64,000 nucleotides of DNA from Candidatus Fraserbacteria bacterium (GTDB taxonomy: Bacteria; Bipolaricaulota; Bipolaricaulia; RBG-16-55-9; JAJCYT01), in assembly GCA_029262795.1 (NCBI GenBank), contig JAJCYT010000034.1:147977-211976 (forward strand). The letters run 5' to 3'. Numbering within the stretch: the first letter of the stretch is position 1; each line of letters starts with the position of its first letter. The notes below the pieces were generated by a model. It worked only from the letters and a program-made list of their open reading frames with translations. It was not told where the DNA came from and ran no database searches. The position numbers were made by a program, and so were the translations under genes. Below, one piece after another: positions 54,294-63,860 of this stretch.

Positions 54294-55163
54294 TCAACTC
54301 ATCTTTTGTTGAATCAGTTCGATGACGCCTTTGGGCATTCGGGCCACGGGAATGCCTTTGGATTCCAGCGTCTTGGCTTTGGAATCTGCCGTGCCTTCGC
54401 TGCCGGAGATGATGGCGCCTGCATGGCCCATGCGTTTTCCTGGAGGGGCCGAAAAGCCAGCAATGTAGGAAACGACAGGCTTTTTGACATTTTTCTCAAT
54501 GTATTCAGCAGCCTCTTCTTCATCAGAACCACCGATTTCGCCGACGAGTACGATGAGTTCAGTCTCAGGGTCTTCGTTGAATTGTTTGATCACATCAATG
54601 AAGGCGGTGCCGATCACAGGATCACCACCGATACCCACCACAGAAGATTGACCGATGCCTTCGCGGGTGAGTTGGTCAGCCAGCTCGTAGGTCAGCGTGC
54701 CGCTTCGGGACACAATGCCCACGTTGCCTTGCTTGAAAATATGACCGGGCAAAATGCCTAGCTTGGCCTTGCCGGGGGAAATTAATCCAGGGCAATTCGG
54801 ACCAATCAGCGAAAGCCCTTTGGCCTTGACGGCGTGATACACCTTGAGCATATCGTGAAGAGGCACGTGTTCGGAGATGCAAACGATCAAGGGAATGTTG
54901 GCGTCGGCTGCCTCGAAGACTGCATCGGCTGCAAAAGCGGCGGGGACAAAAATGATGGCTGCATCCGGCTGTTCATTTTTTACTGCCTGGGAAACGGTGT
55001 TAAAGACTGGCACTTCATGGGACGTTTGCCCGCCCTTGCCTGGGGTGACGCCTGCCGCCACTTTGGTGCCGTATTCAATCATGCGCTCCGTGTGGAAACT
55101 GCCTTCGCCACCAGTAATGCCTTGGACCAGTACACGCGTTTTTTCGTCGATATAAATGCTCAT
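54294..55163 (-). CDS. sucD: Succinyl-CoA synthetase, alpha subunit
   Basis: 289 aa. CoA-binding Rossmann domain ([18 protein letters not shown]), [11 protein letters not shown], and the phosphorylated histidine His247 in KRMGHAGAI. It works only with the beta subunit SucC, which normally precedes it; here the upstream gene is on the other strand and no sucC is in the window. Heads an operon with tsaC and pheA. Confidence 0.95.
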   Translation of the reverse strand: MSIYIDEKTRVLVQGITGGEGSFHTERMIEYGTKVAAGVTPGKGGQTSHEVPVFNTVSQAVKNEQPDAAIIFVPAAFAADAVFEAADANIPLIVCISEHVPLHDMLKVYHAVKAKGLSLIGPNCPGLISPGKAKLGILPGHIFKQGNVGIVSRSGTLTYELADQLTREGIGQSSVVGIGGDPVIGTAFIDVIKQFNEDPETELIVLVGEIGGSDEEEAAEYIEKNVKKPVVSYIAGFSAPPGKRMGHAGAIISGSEGTADSKAKTLESKGIPVARMPKGVIELIQQKMS

Positions 55164-55298
55164 TCAGGCTCCTTGATCATTTCGCCAACTGGGAAATTCC
55201 GTGTCAAATAAACAACGGGCAGTATATGGTTTGAGGGTGAAAGCCTGCAAGGTCATTTCGCGCAATTTAGAGCCTGAGAGATTACAATACGGCTCAAT

Positions 55299-56942
55299 AT
55301 GAAATGGATCACTTTTTTGATATTGATATCGACGTTGTTTACCTTCATCGGATGTGAATCTGTATTGGAATCAGAATTGCTTTCTGACGTAGACAACAGT
55401 GTTCAAGTGTTTTTTACCAATTCGATTGAAGCGTCTGAAGACAACGATTTGGCCAGAGGGTTGATTGACTTTTTGGATCAAGCACTGACATCGCTGGACA
55501 TCGCAATTCATTCATTGAGTGACGGTCGCGTGCTGGACATACTGAGCCGTGCCTGTTTGCGTGGTGTAAACATCCGCATGGTGGTGGATGCGAATTCGTT
55601 CGATTCCTCGATTCTCCAAACTTTGAGCGACCAATGTGTGCAGATCAAACAGAGTGAGGTTGCTGGGCGCACCACGATGCACCACAAGTTTGCTGTGGCC
55701 GATGGTCAACGCGTCTGGACAGGATCGGCCAACTGGACCACTTCAGGACTCAAACTCAATGCAAATGATGCCGTGAGTATCGAGCACTCTGAATTGGTTC
55801 AGCGTTATACACAGGTTTTCGAACGATTGTTTGTAGACGATCAATTTGGCGAATCCACTTTGGGCATTTCCACCCAACCCATTTCATTGGCTCAAGGCAA
55901 TCTGATTGCCTATTTTGGCCCACATCCACAACTGGAACAGGAATTGGTCCGCATGATCCAACAGGCACAACACACCATTCGAATTGCCATGTTTGCCTAT
56001 ACCAATGATCGTATCCACAAAGCCTTGTTGGACGCGTTGACACGGGGCATTCAAATTGATGCACTCTGGGCCAGGCGAACGTTGCATGATTGTGATGTTT
56101 CAGAAATCGACGAGATGCTGGCACTTAATATTGGGCGAGTGATGCCACTGGTGGGCACGCTGCATCACAAATTTGCCGTCATCGACAATGCGTTGGTCAT
56201 TACAGGTTCGGCCAATTGGTCGGCCAATGGGGTCAGCCACAATGATGAGAATTTATTGATGATCGAAAGCGAAATTGTCGCTCAAAAGTACCAGACTTAT
56301 TTTGAGCAGCTACGTCAGGCCGCACATCGATATGACCGATCATTCATTCCTCCAAAGGTGATTGCGCGTCACTATAACACGCTTCCTGGGACTGCCAGAA
56401 TTGAATGGCACCCCAGGGTGTTCAGTAATGCATATGAAGTTTGCCGAATGGACAGCTTGGATGCTGAGTGCAACGTGATTGCCTCCGGCTTGCCTGAAGG
56501 GTCTTCATTTTGGGTGGATGCCACTGTGGAGACTGGGCACACGTATTACTATCGTGTCCGCGACATGGGTACGGATCATGATTCTGATAGATCTGAACCA
56601 CTGGCAGTTACTGTTTCAGGGGAGGGTTTGCAAACCTGGACCCCAGAGCAGGCTGAAACAGCTTTGGCGGACTTACAGGGTCAACAGGGGGCTGTTGAGT
56701 TTGAAGTCAAAGAAGTGTTTGTTTCAGACGCTGGAAATGTATTTATCAACGCGGGCGAAGATCATGAAACAGATTTTACTGCATTTATACCCGCTTGTGC
56801 GGTACAGCGATTCGAGCAGCAAGGCATTAACCTGAATGAACTGGAAGGGCAACAGATTCGCGTTAGTGGCGAACTGGTTTCCTATCAAGGCCCAGAAATT
56901 AAACTCTACGACAGTGGTCAACTGGAATGGGTCCAGCCATGA
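55299..56942 (+). CDS. PLD-family lipoprotein with FN3-like and OB-like C-terminal domains
   Basis: 547 aa. Lipobox FIGC with Cys19. Two phospholipase D catalytic blocks, HHKFAVADGQRVWTGSANWT near 128 and HHKFAVIDNALVITGSANWS near 289, as in two-HKD enzymes of the Nuc/cardiolipin-synthase superfamily. Then an FN3-like domain (about 365-440) and an OB-fold-like domain (about 460-545) reminiscent of extracellular nucleases. Likely a surface nuclease or phosphodiesterase. ATGA overlap with the DUF501 gene. Confidence 0.85.
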   Translation: MKWITFLILISTLFTFIGCESVLESELLSDVDNSVQVFFTNSIEASEDNDLARGLIDFLDQALTSLDIAIHSLSDGRVLDILSRACLRGVNIRMVVDANSFDSSILQTLSDQCVQIKQSEVAGRTTMHHKFAVADGQRVWTGSANWTTSGLKLNANDAVSIEHSELVQRYTQVFERLFVDDQFGESTLGISTQPISLAQGNLIAYFGPHPQLEQELVRMIQQAQHTIRIAMFAYTNDRIHKALLDALTRGIQIDALWARRTLHDCDVSEIDEMLALNIGRVMPLVGTLHHKFAVIDNALVITGSANWSANGVSHNDENLLMIESEIVAQKYQTYFEQLRQAAHRYDRSFIPPKVIARHYNTLPGTARIEWHPRVFSNAYEVCRMDSLDAECNVIASGLPEGSSFWVDATVETGHTYYYRVRDMGTDHDSDRSEPLAVTVSGEGLQTWTPEQAETALADLQGQQGAVEFEVKEVFVSDAGNVFINAGEDHETDFTAFIPACAVQRFEQQGINLNELEGQQIRVSGELVSYQGPEIKLYDSGQLEWVQP

Positions 56943-57454
56943 GCGCACTTCGGGAAAACGATTTAGAAATATTGCACATGCAGTTGGGGCGCGTACCACG
57001 AGGGGTGCTTGCTGTTGAAGCTCGTTGTCCTGAAGGCCACCCTCAGGTCATTAAGGTGTATCCACTGTTGCGAGACGGCGATACAGCTGAACCTTTTCCA
57101 ACGCTGTTCTGGCTCACTTGTCCAAAACTGATTGAACAAATTGCAGCCTTGGAACATCACGGCTGGATTCAAAAACTCGAATCTTTGCTCCAGGAAGATG
57201 AAGGATTTTTGCAAGCCTATCACAACAACCATCGTCAATATCTGGATGAACGCTGGCAGACCCTGAGTGAGCAAGATCAGCAATGGCTGATCGAAAAAGG
57301 CTGGCACACCAATTATCAGAAAAAGGGCATTGGTGGCATTGCCAACTGGGACAGTTTGAAATGCCTGCATCTTCAATTCGCCCATCATCTGGCACGCGAA
57401 AATGTGATTGGAAAATGGCTGGATGACCATTCTGAACTCATCCGTTGCCTATAA
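56939..57454 (+). CDS. DUF501 family protein
   Basis: 171 aa. Conserved PFPTLFWLTCPKLIEQIAALE and GIGGI..WDSLKCLHLQFAHHLA blocks define DUF501. No activity is known. ATG 56939 overlaps the stop of the PLD gene and is preferred to an in-frame ATG at 56927 inside that gene. Confidence 0.88.
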   Translation: MSALRENDLEILHMQLGRVPRGVLAVEARCPEGHPQVIKVYPLLRDGDTAEPFPTLFWLTCPKLIEQIAALEHHGWIQKLESLLQEDEGFLQAYHNNHRQYLDERWQTLSEQDQQWLIEKGWHTNYQKKGIGGIANWDSLKCLHLQFAHHLARENVIGKWLDDHSELIRCL

Positions 57455-57457
57455 CCA

Positions 57458-57486
57458 TTGCACCTTTGCCCCCCACCCGCTATACT
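57458..57486 (+). promoter_or_regulatory. tRNA-Val promoter
   Basis: TTGCAC (57458-57463), 17 bases, TATACT (57481-57486), placed 16 bases before the mature tRNA. Confidence 0.75.
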
Positions 57487-57502
57487 TTGGCGCATCCAAT
57501 TT

Positions 57503-57577
57503 GGGCGGTTAGCTCAGCGGGAGAGCACCTGCCTTACACGCAGGGGGTCATTGGTTCGAATCCATTACCGCCCACCA
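57503..57577 (+). tRNA. tRNA-Val (anticodon TAC), with encoded CCA
   Basis: 75 bases including the 3' CCA. Acceptor GGGCGGT pairs with ACCGCCC; D arm GCTC/GAGC; anticodon stem CCTGC/GCAGG with loop CTTACAC (TAC reads GTA and related valine codons); T loop TTCGAAT. The 3' half, from the T arm to CCA, is the likely attachment site (attL) of the integrated element that starts just after it. Confidence 0.95.
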
Positions 57578-57637
57578 GAAGTCCACTTTCCTTAAGGGTT
57601 ACGGAATATGGCTCTTGTTGCGTTCTAACTCCAAACA

Positions 57638-58573
57638 GTGAAATCTATTCAAAATCAAGCTAGGCAGATGCACTTCAGTGGTGACGTGTTGACCTTTGAG
57701 GAAGTGTTTAACCAATTTGTTCAATATGGTCGACTAAATGGCAGATCTCCGAAAACTATTGAGCTTTACAAATGGGTAAGTCAACAAATTAATAACCGCT
57801 TGAGTGATCCAATTCTCTCAGATCTTCATACGGTTTCTCTTAGAGCTTTTTTCAGCAGCCTTTTTGATCTAGGGTGGAAGCCAACCAGTATCAGCATCGT
57901 TCACCGTGTTCTAAATGCTTTCTTCAATTGGGCTATCCAAGAAATGATCATTGAGAACAACCCACTTGATGGTGTCCCCAAACCCAAAGTTGCCAAAATA
58001 TTTCCGTTTATGTTGGATGATGATCAAGTCGGCGCACTTCTTAAGGTTTGTAATAAATCATCTAAAACTGGGATTCGTAACCAGCTAATTCTTCTGTTGT
58101 TTCTTGATTGCGGATTAAGGCTAAATGAATTGACCCAGCTAACAATTGAAGATATTTCTCTGTCTCAAAAATCTCTCAAAGTTATGGGTAAAGGTTCCCA
58201 GGAGCGTATGGTGTTTATGGGCTCCTCTACCACAAAGACAATGCGGCGATGGTTAGCCATGCGAGGTATTAGAATTGGTATATCAGAACATCTTCTTATT
58301 GATCGCAAACACGAAAAGCTAAAAGCTCGCTGGGTTCAAGAGATTGTAGCCAAGATTGGTAAGCAGGCAGGTTTGAAGGAAAGATTATCACCTCACAAAC
58401 TTCGACATGTATCGGCCACTCTTGCAGTCAGAAATGGCTTAGATGCGTTTTCTTTACAACGTCTTTACGGATGGGCGAATATTGATACTGCAATGAGATA
58501 CGTGAATGCAGCCACGCCCGCACTTCAAGAAGCACACGCAAAAGCAAGCCCCATAGATAGATTGACACCTTAG
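57638..58573 (+). CDS. Tyrosine recombinase/integrase of the tRNA-Val element
   Basis: 311 aa. SAM-like N-terminal core-binding domain (about 20-110) and catalytic domain (120-300) with Arg161 (CGLRLNEL), Lys185 (GKGSQERMV), His253 and Arg256 (SPHKLRH), Trp279 in the second-histidine position, and nucleophile Tyr288 (AMRYVN). Located 60 bases from the tRNA 3' end, the usual place of an integrase that recombines at that tRNA. GTG start at 57638; ATG 57668 is possible. Confidence 0.92.
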   Translation: MKSIQNQARQMHFSGDVLTFEEVFNQFVQYGRLNGRSPKTIELYKWVSQQINNRLSDPILSDLHTVSLRAFFSSLFDLGWKPTSISIVHRVLNAFFNWAIQEMIIENNPLDGVPKPKVAKIFPFMLDDDQVGALLKVCNKSSKTGIRNQLILLLFLDCGLRLNELTQLTIEDISLSQKSLKVMGKGSQERMVFMGSSTTKTMRRWLAMRGIRIGISEHLLIDRKHEKLKARWVQEIVAKIGKQAGLKERLSPHKLRHVSATLAVRNGLDAFSLQRLYGWANIDTAMRYVNAATPALQEAHAKASPIDRLTP

Positions 58574-58713
58574 CAGAATTTGCTGCGATATAACTAAATA
58601 TTGATGAACACTTCACAAATATATGATCCGTATGACCCGTATGACGAATATGATGAGCCCTTGAGGATTATCGATTGCGTTCGCATTCTGTTCTATGTAA
58701 ACTTAAGCGACTT

Positions 58714-58737
58714 AAGAAGTAGCGCTACTTCTTTTTT
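58714..58737 (+). terminator. Rho-independent terminator after the integrase gene
   Basis: Palindrome AAGAAGTAGC / GCTACTTCTT (58714-58733) running into a T-run (58732-58737). Confidence 0.75.
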
Positions 58738-58782
58738 AAATTAGGTTAAAACAATCAATTTGATTTCGAAAAGGAGTATTGT

Positions 58783-60912
58783 ATGGCAATAGAAGAAAAT
58801 AATACCTTAAAAGCTGCATTGAGGTATCAAAAATTAGGTTGGAAGCCAGTGTTATTGCTGCCAGGAACTAAAAGACCTGGTATCAAGGGTTGGCAAAGCA
58901 TCGAAATAAATGAAGAACTATTGAAGTTTTGGTTTTTGAAAGATGCTAATTACAATATAGGTGTGTTAACAGGCAAGCCTAGTGAAATTGTTGTTCTTGA
59001 TTTGGATCATGGATTTGAATTAGACTCAAAGAAGTATCCAATTCCTATAACTCCTAAAGCGACAACCCCTAATGATGGAGAGCATTTCTATTTCAATCAC
59101 CCTGGATTTTTGGTACCACGAAAAATCAGAATCTTAGGGGAAGGTTATCAAGGTGCGGATCTAATAGCAGAAAACTCTCAAGTTGTATTACCGCCATCAA
59201 CGCTTGATTCTGGTGGTAGTTACCGATGGGCACTCAGTCCTTGGGAAGTTGAATTGGCTGATATGCCAGATTGGTTGCTGGAATTAGTTTCAGAACCAAC
59301 TGAAGATACACCTAAAGGAACAATTCCATTTGATGGGGTGGAACACATTCCTATGGGACAGAGAAACGAGACCATATGTAGAGTTGCAGGCTCGTTGATC
59401 TCCAGATTTGGTGAAGAATTTGCTTGGAAAAGACTTGAAGAAGCCAATTCAAAAAGATGCAAACCACCACTAGACCAGAAAGAACTTCAATCGATCTACA
59501 ATAGCATTCTTCGAAGAGAGACTTCTAAGAAGTCAAACTATGCTTTGACCGACTACGGAAATGCTGAAAGGTTTGGTAGCCAACACCGTCAAGATGTGAA
59601 ATATTGTTCGGTTTGGAAGTCTTGGTTGGTTTGGGATGGCAAAGTCTGGAAAAGGGATGATAGCTTCCAAACATATCGGCTTGCGGTACAAACTATTAGA
59701 TCTATTTACACCGAAGCTGCGTCTGAATTAGACGACGCAACTAGGACAGAGCTGGCTAGGCATGGAAGGAACTCTGAATCCGAAAGTCGGTTGAGGGCCA
59801 TGATTAATTTAGCCAGAAGTCAACCTGAAATGGCTATTAGTCCTAACAATCTAGATGCTGATAAATATCTTCTGAATGTTGAAAATGGGACTATCAATCT
59901 TATAAATGGAAAACTACAAGATCACTCTTCATTAGATCGAATCACTAAGCTCGCACCTGTTGAGTATGATGAATCAGCAAAGTGTGAGCGATTCAAAGAC
60001 TTTTTGCATGAAATATTCGAAGGTGATTCTGAGCTTATTGACTACCTCCAGCGTGTTATAGGTTATTCATTAACAGGTGATACCAAAGAACAGGAGCTAT
60101 ATATCCTTTTTGGCGAAGGTGCAAATGGAAAATCTACGTTCATCAATACCATCATGGCCATGTTAGGCGACTATGCCCTTCAAACCTCTCCAGAGACACT
60201 GCTGGTGAGAAGCAATGACTCAGCAAACAACGATGTTGCTAGGTTGCAAGGCGCTCGCTTGGTTTCTGCAGCAGAAATAGACGCAGGTCGCAGATTATCT
60301 GAATCTCTGGTGAAGCAGATTACGGGGGGAGATGTTGTAACTGCTCGGCGGTTATATCAGGAATACTTCGAGTTTGTACCACAAGCAAAAATCTTTCTAT
60401 CCACAAACCACAAGCCTGAAATTCGTGGTGTTGATGAGGGTATTTGGCGTCGGATTAGAATTATTCCATTTGAGGTGTCTATTCCCGCAGAAAAGCAAAA
60501 CAAAGACTTATCAGACCAACTTAAATTTGAATTGCCAGGTATTTTGAACTGGGCTGTTGAAGGATGTCTTGAGTGGCAAGAACACGGCTTAATGACACCT
60601 GAAGGCATCCTAGATGCCTCTTGCAGCTATCGTGGAGAGATGGACCGATTAGGGCCATTTCTGGAAACCTGTGAGATTTCTGATGATGCGAAGTGCTCAG
60701 CTAAAGAACTCATAGATTCATATCGCCAGTGGGCTAGTTTACAGGGTGAGACTCCTGTATCTGCACCAGAGTTATTAAAGCTAATGCAAGCCAAGGGATT
60801 TCAACGAACGAGAACCAGGAACGCCAGATTCTGGAAAGGAATACGCCCAAGTCAGTCGAGTGACACTGGCTTACACAGACAAAAGCGTGACGGCTGGGAG
60901 AAATTGAACTGA
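58783..60912 (+). CDS. Prim-pol / D5-type helicase replication protein
   Basis: 709 aa. N-terminal bifunctional primase-polymerase domain (about 8-170) with the metal-binding DLD at 73-75 and GEHFYF near 99-104, a PriCT-like helical region (about 185-245), a D5_N domain, and an SF3 helicase with Walker A GEGANGKST at 444-452 and the SAAEIDAG and FLSTNHKPEI motifs. Such proteins initiate replication of phages and integrative plasmids. AAGGAG precedes the ATG. Confidence 0.93.
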   Translation: MAIEENNTLKAALRYQKLGWKPVLLLPGTKRPGIKGWQSIEINEELLKFWFLKDANYNIGVLTGKPSEIVVLDLDHGFELDSKKYPIPITPKATTPNDGEHFYFNHPGFLVPRKIRILGEGYQGADLIAENSQVVLPPSTLDSGGSYRWALSPWEVELADMPDWLLELVSEPTEDTPKGTIPFDGVEHIPMGQRNETICRVAGSLISRFGEEFAWKRLEEANSKRCKPPLDQKELQSIYNSILRRETSKKSNYALTDYGNAERFGSQHRQDVKYCSVWKSWLVWDGKVWKRDDSFQTYRLAVQTIRSIYTEAASELDDATRTELARHGRNSESESRLRAMINLARSQPEMAISPNNLDADKYLLNVENGTINLINGKLQDHSSLDRITKLAPVEYDESAKCERFKDFLHEIFEGDSELIDYLQRVIGYSLTGDTKEQELYILFGEGANGKSTFINTIMAMLGDYALQTSPETLLVRSNDSANNDVARLQGARLVSAAEIDAGRRLSESLVKQITGGDVVTARRLYQEYFEFVPQAKIFLSTNHKPEIRGVDEGIWRRIRIIPFEVSIPAEKQNKDLSDQLKFELPGILNWAVEGCLEWQEHGLMTPEGILDASCSYRGEMDRLGPFLETCEISDDAKCSAKELIDSYRQWASLQGETPVSAPELLKLMQAKGFQRTRTRNARFWKGIRPSQSSDTGLHRQKRDGWEKLN

Positions 60913-61387
60913 TTCTGACCAAATTTCGTTGTCGAAACGTCATTTGGTGTCAGTATTCTAGGAGAAACAGAATAGAGGTAATCCACAACCAATAACAAAT
61001 ATCATGCATGCTAGGTGGTGGGGTGTCAGTAGATGAGGGTATTTTGGAAACTTTTCAAATAAATCTCTTATAAGAGACTTTCCAGATTAAGGTCATTTCA
61101 CTGACACTCTGACACCATCTGGTATTAAACTGGAAATACCGAGTGAAGATGCTCCACTGATTAAGAGTACCCCTCTACTTATGTCTAGTTCTATAATATC
61201 TAGGAGGTAGCGCAGGGCTTTTTGGATGATGGCTTTGTTTTAGAGTGTTTTCAAATTAGCTATTTTCTCCCTATTGACCATTAAGGTTTAAAGTAACATT
61301 TCTTAAGTAGAATTTCACACTTAACCTGGACACAACCGCACAGGCAATAAATTTCTCGCTTTGCATTCAACCTAGAAACATAAACGA
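60913..61387. other. Intergenic region with repeated GGTGTCAG motifs
   Basis: No gene supported. GGTGTCAG occurs at 60946-60953 and 61022-61029, its reverse complement CTGACACC at 61109-61116, and a one-mismatch copy CTGACACT at 61101-61108. A palindrome CTCTTATAAGAG lies between. This looks like a control region or replication origin for the element, next to its replication protein. Confidence 0.45.
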
Positions 61388-63859
61388 TTATCTAAGGGAT
61401 AGCACTCCTGAAATCCAGCATAACCTGACGATTTCAGCCTTTTCCATAGCTACTTGGAGAGTATTAGACCATTTTCGAAGCTTTTGAAAGTTTTCTTCAT
61501 TTGCATCATCGGAAAAATCAACGGCATTTAAGTCGTTAAATATCTCAACGATTGACGAACTTGCTTCTATTAAATGAGGATTAGCTTCTAGTAACTCATC
61601 AGCCATTGAATTACATATATCCACCATAGTGGATGCTTTCCCTAAAAACTTATCCCTTGCACTTCTTAACTGATCTACCATTTTCTCGCTATGGTTTTCA
61701 TAAATTTTATATGCCTGCTCATCAGGCATATTGGCTCTTGTAAGGTCAGCAAGGTGAAGGATTATTGATAATAACTCTGCAAAACCATCTCTAAATGTTT
61801 TTGCATTATCAAATTGATCGTTTTCCCATAACTCAATGTCCATCTTTTGCAGCAGTTCAGATGAAATGGGTTCAGGAACAAGATTCCACCAACCGTCATC
61901 TTGAATGCTACCAGATGCTGAAATAAGTTGAATTGTTGACCAGAACCACGCAAATCCATCCAAACTTTTTCCCTGCACTAATGGAATGATCGCAATAATT
62001 GGCCATGTTATAGTCAATGCATATTGTAATAGATTGTCTGACTGAACTTCATCTAGCCCATCTATTACGGCTTCTTTTGTAAAATCAAGTGCATGATAGA
62101 TTTCAACTGGATTAGAAAGATCATACGTGACCACCAATGCATTCTGATCTTTATCAGGACAATATTCAGTTGTCAGGTTCGTTGAGACATCATGGCCTTT
62201 CAGGTTCCTGAGAGAATTCCTAATATCCCTACGAATTTTTGATTTATATGTGTTAAACTTTTGGTACGCCAGATGGAAAAGATTACCATCGCTTGCCTCA
62301 GGGTGATAGACAAATTGATACCATAAACTCCAGTTCTTCTCTAAATTTTTAGATTCTTGTTTACAAAATCTCTCTAGCGATTCGGAGTCAATATATTTGG
62401 AAAAAAGATTATTAAATTCTTTCTGAAAAGCATTTAGATTTTCAAGCACTTCCGCAAAGCTGAGCACAGATAAGCGGCAGAAATCCTGATTTATCCCCTG
62501 ATTTTTAGCAGCCTCCAATGCTTGTTCTATTGCTTCCGCATCGTCGAGCTTTCCTAAACTTCCATTGAGAATGAGTGTATGTGTGGCTTGTTCATAGAAA
62601 TTTCTAAAACAATTAAAGAATTTTCTTTTGTGGTGAAGATAAAGATCAAATTTCTGTAGAGCTAAAATATTAGTTATTTTTGCATGATGTTCTATTCCCT
62701 GGTCATCACTTGCTTGATTTGATGAAGTTTCACCACTAAAACCCCACTCATCTACAGCACACTTTGGAAGGCTTGGTGGATTAGATACTTCTTCTTTGTA
62801 GCTATCCCATTTTGATGCTGATAGAAATTCACGAAAGATATTTACTGGTTTGCGTTTCTTGAAGTATCGTGTTAATGCATTTATCAATAAATTTTGAAAT
62901 TCTAAATTTGTTTTCCTCGAATTCAAGATGTGCTCTGCATATTCTTTCCAATCAACTGGGCGGTAGCTATATGTTATCAACTGAAGAAAAATGGAATTAA
63001 TCTTTGTAGCATATTTTGGAGGTAGATTTTCTGAAGGAATGTGTTTATCAGTTTCATCAACAGGAGCTTTCCATTCTCCAAGCTGATGACCAAACCCTTT
63101 GCAGCCATATTGTTTCTTAAAGGGAAAAAGATTTCTCACTAATTCTATTCGCTCCATAGTCTGCAAATGAATTAGATTTTCATTTGTAGATCGAACTGAA
63201 CTACCTTCTGGCTGATTGTTTCCATTTAATTCAGAGTCAATGAAGAATTGAAAAGTAATGCTTTCCTCATCTTCTATAACTTCTGTGACTTCATACTTAT
63301 TCCGAAAATCTAAGATAATTTGATCGGCATTCTTATTCAACCAACCTGCTAAACAAGAATCGGACAATAATGAAATCCCATAAAATACATCACCCAAAAT
63401 TTCAAGCGGCATTTCATTTAAACAACTATCTAACAAATCTTCATCAATAATTTTAAGACTATTATTATCAAGCTTTAAATATCCTATCCAAAAAACAATT
63501 TCTGCCAAACTCATCCAATCTAATTGTGAGATTGGATTGGTACTCACAAGTGGGCCAGTTAATTTCTCCTCCAATAATTGAAACACATTTTTCTTGTTTT
63601 TTTGTCGATCGCGATATTCTTGTATCGATTGCCTTGCTTCATCTGAAAGACTATTCAAGCGTTCCCACCAATTATCAGAAAGAATCGATACGTTTGAAAT
63701 ATTGATATCAAGTGTAAACGCTATGCCTGTGCCAACCTTCTGATAAACCTCATCTATTAGCGTTTGATTTTCTTGTCTATAATTCTTAATACCAACCCAC
63801 AATAGTGCTTTTGCCAAACCTGCTAATCCAGTCCATGAATATGGGGTGAATTGAAGTGA
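61388..63859 (-). CDS. Large protein of unknown function, 5' end cut by an IS
   Basis: About 824 codons remain. The frame is open from the stop at 61388 up to the edge of the insertion sequence at 63860, reading TPYSWTGLAGLAKALLWVG near the junction; the first usual start codon is a TTG at 63817 without a good ribosome site. The protein is hydrophilic, alpha-helical and rich in Leu, Asn, Glu and Ser, with no domain I can name. Lower GC than the chromosome. As cargo of an integrative element a defence role is possible, but nothing in the sequence proves it. Confidence 0.7.
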   Translation of the reverse strand, partial: SLQFTPYSWTGLAGLAKALLWVGIKNYRQENQTLIDEVYQKVGTGIAFTLDINISNVSILSDNWWERLNSLSDEARQSIQEYRDRQKNKKNVFQLLEEKLTGPLVSTNPISQLDWMSLAEIVFWIGYLKLDNNSLKIIDEDLLDSCLNEMPLEILGDVFYGISLLSDSCLAGWLNKNADQIILDFRNKYEVTEVIEDEESITFQFFIDSELNGNNQPEGSSVRSTNENLIHLQTMERIELVRNLFPFKKQYGCKGFGHQLGEWKAPVDETDKHIPSENLPPKYATKINSIFLQLITYSYRPVDWKEYAEHILNSRKTNLEFQNLLINALTRYFKKRKPVNIFREFLSASKWDSYKEEVSNPPSLPKCAVDEWGFSGETSSNQASDDQGIEHHAKITNILALQKFDLYLHHKRKFFNCFRNFYEQATHTLILNGSLGKLDDAEAIEQALEAAKNQGINQDFCRLSVLSFAEVLENLNAFQKEFNNLFSKYIDSESLERFCKQESKNLEKNWSLWYQFVYHPEASDGNLFHLAYQKFNTYKSKIRRDIRNSLRNLKGHDVSTNLTTEYCPDKDQNALVVTYDLSNPVEIYHALDFTKEAVIDGLDEVQSDNLLQYALTITWPIIAIIPLVQGKSLDGFAWFWSTIQLISASGSIQDDGWWNLVPEPISSELLQKMDIELWENDQFDNAKTFRDGFAELLSIILHLADLTRANMPDEQAYKIYENHSEKMVDQLRSARDKFLGKASTMVDICNSMADELLEANPHLIEASSSIVEIFNDLNAVDFSDDANEENFQKLRKWSNTLQVAMEKAEIVRLCWISGVLSLR

Positions 63860-63860
63860 A

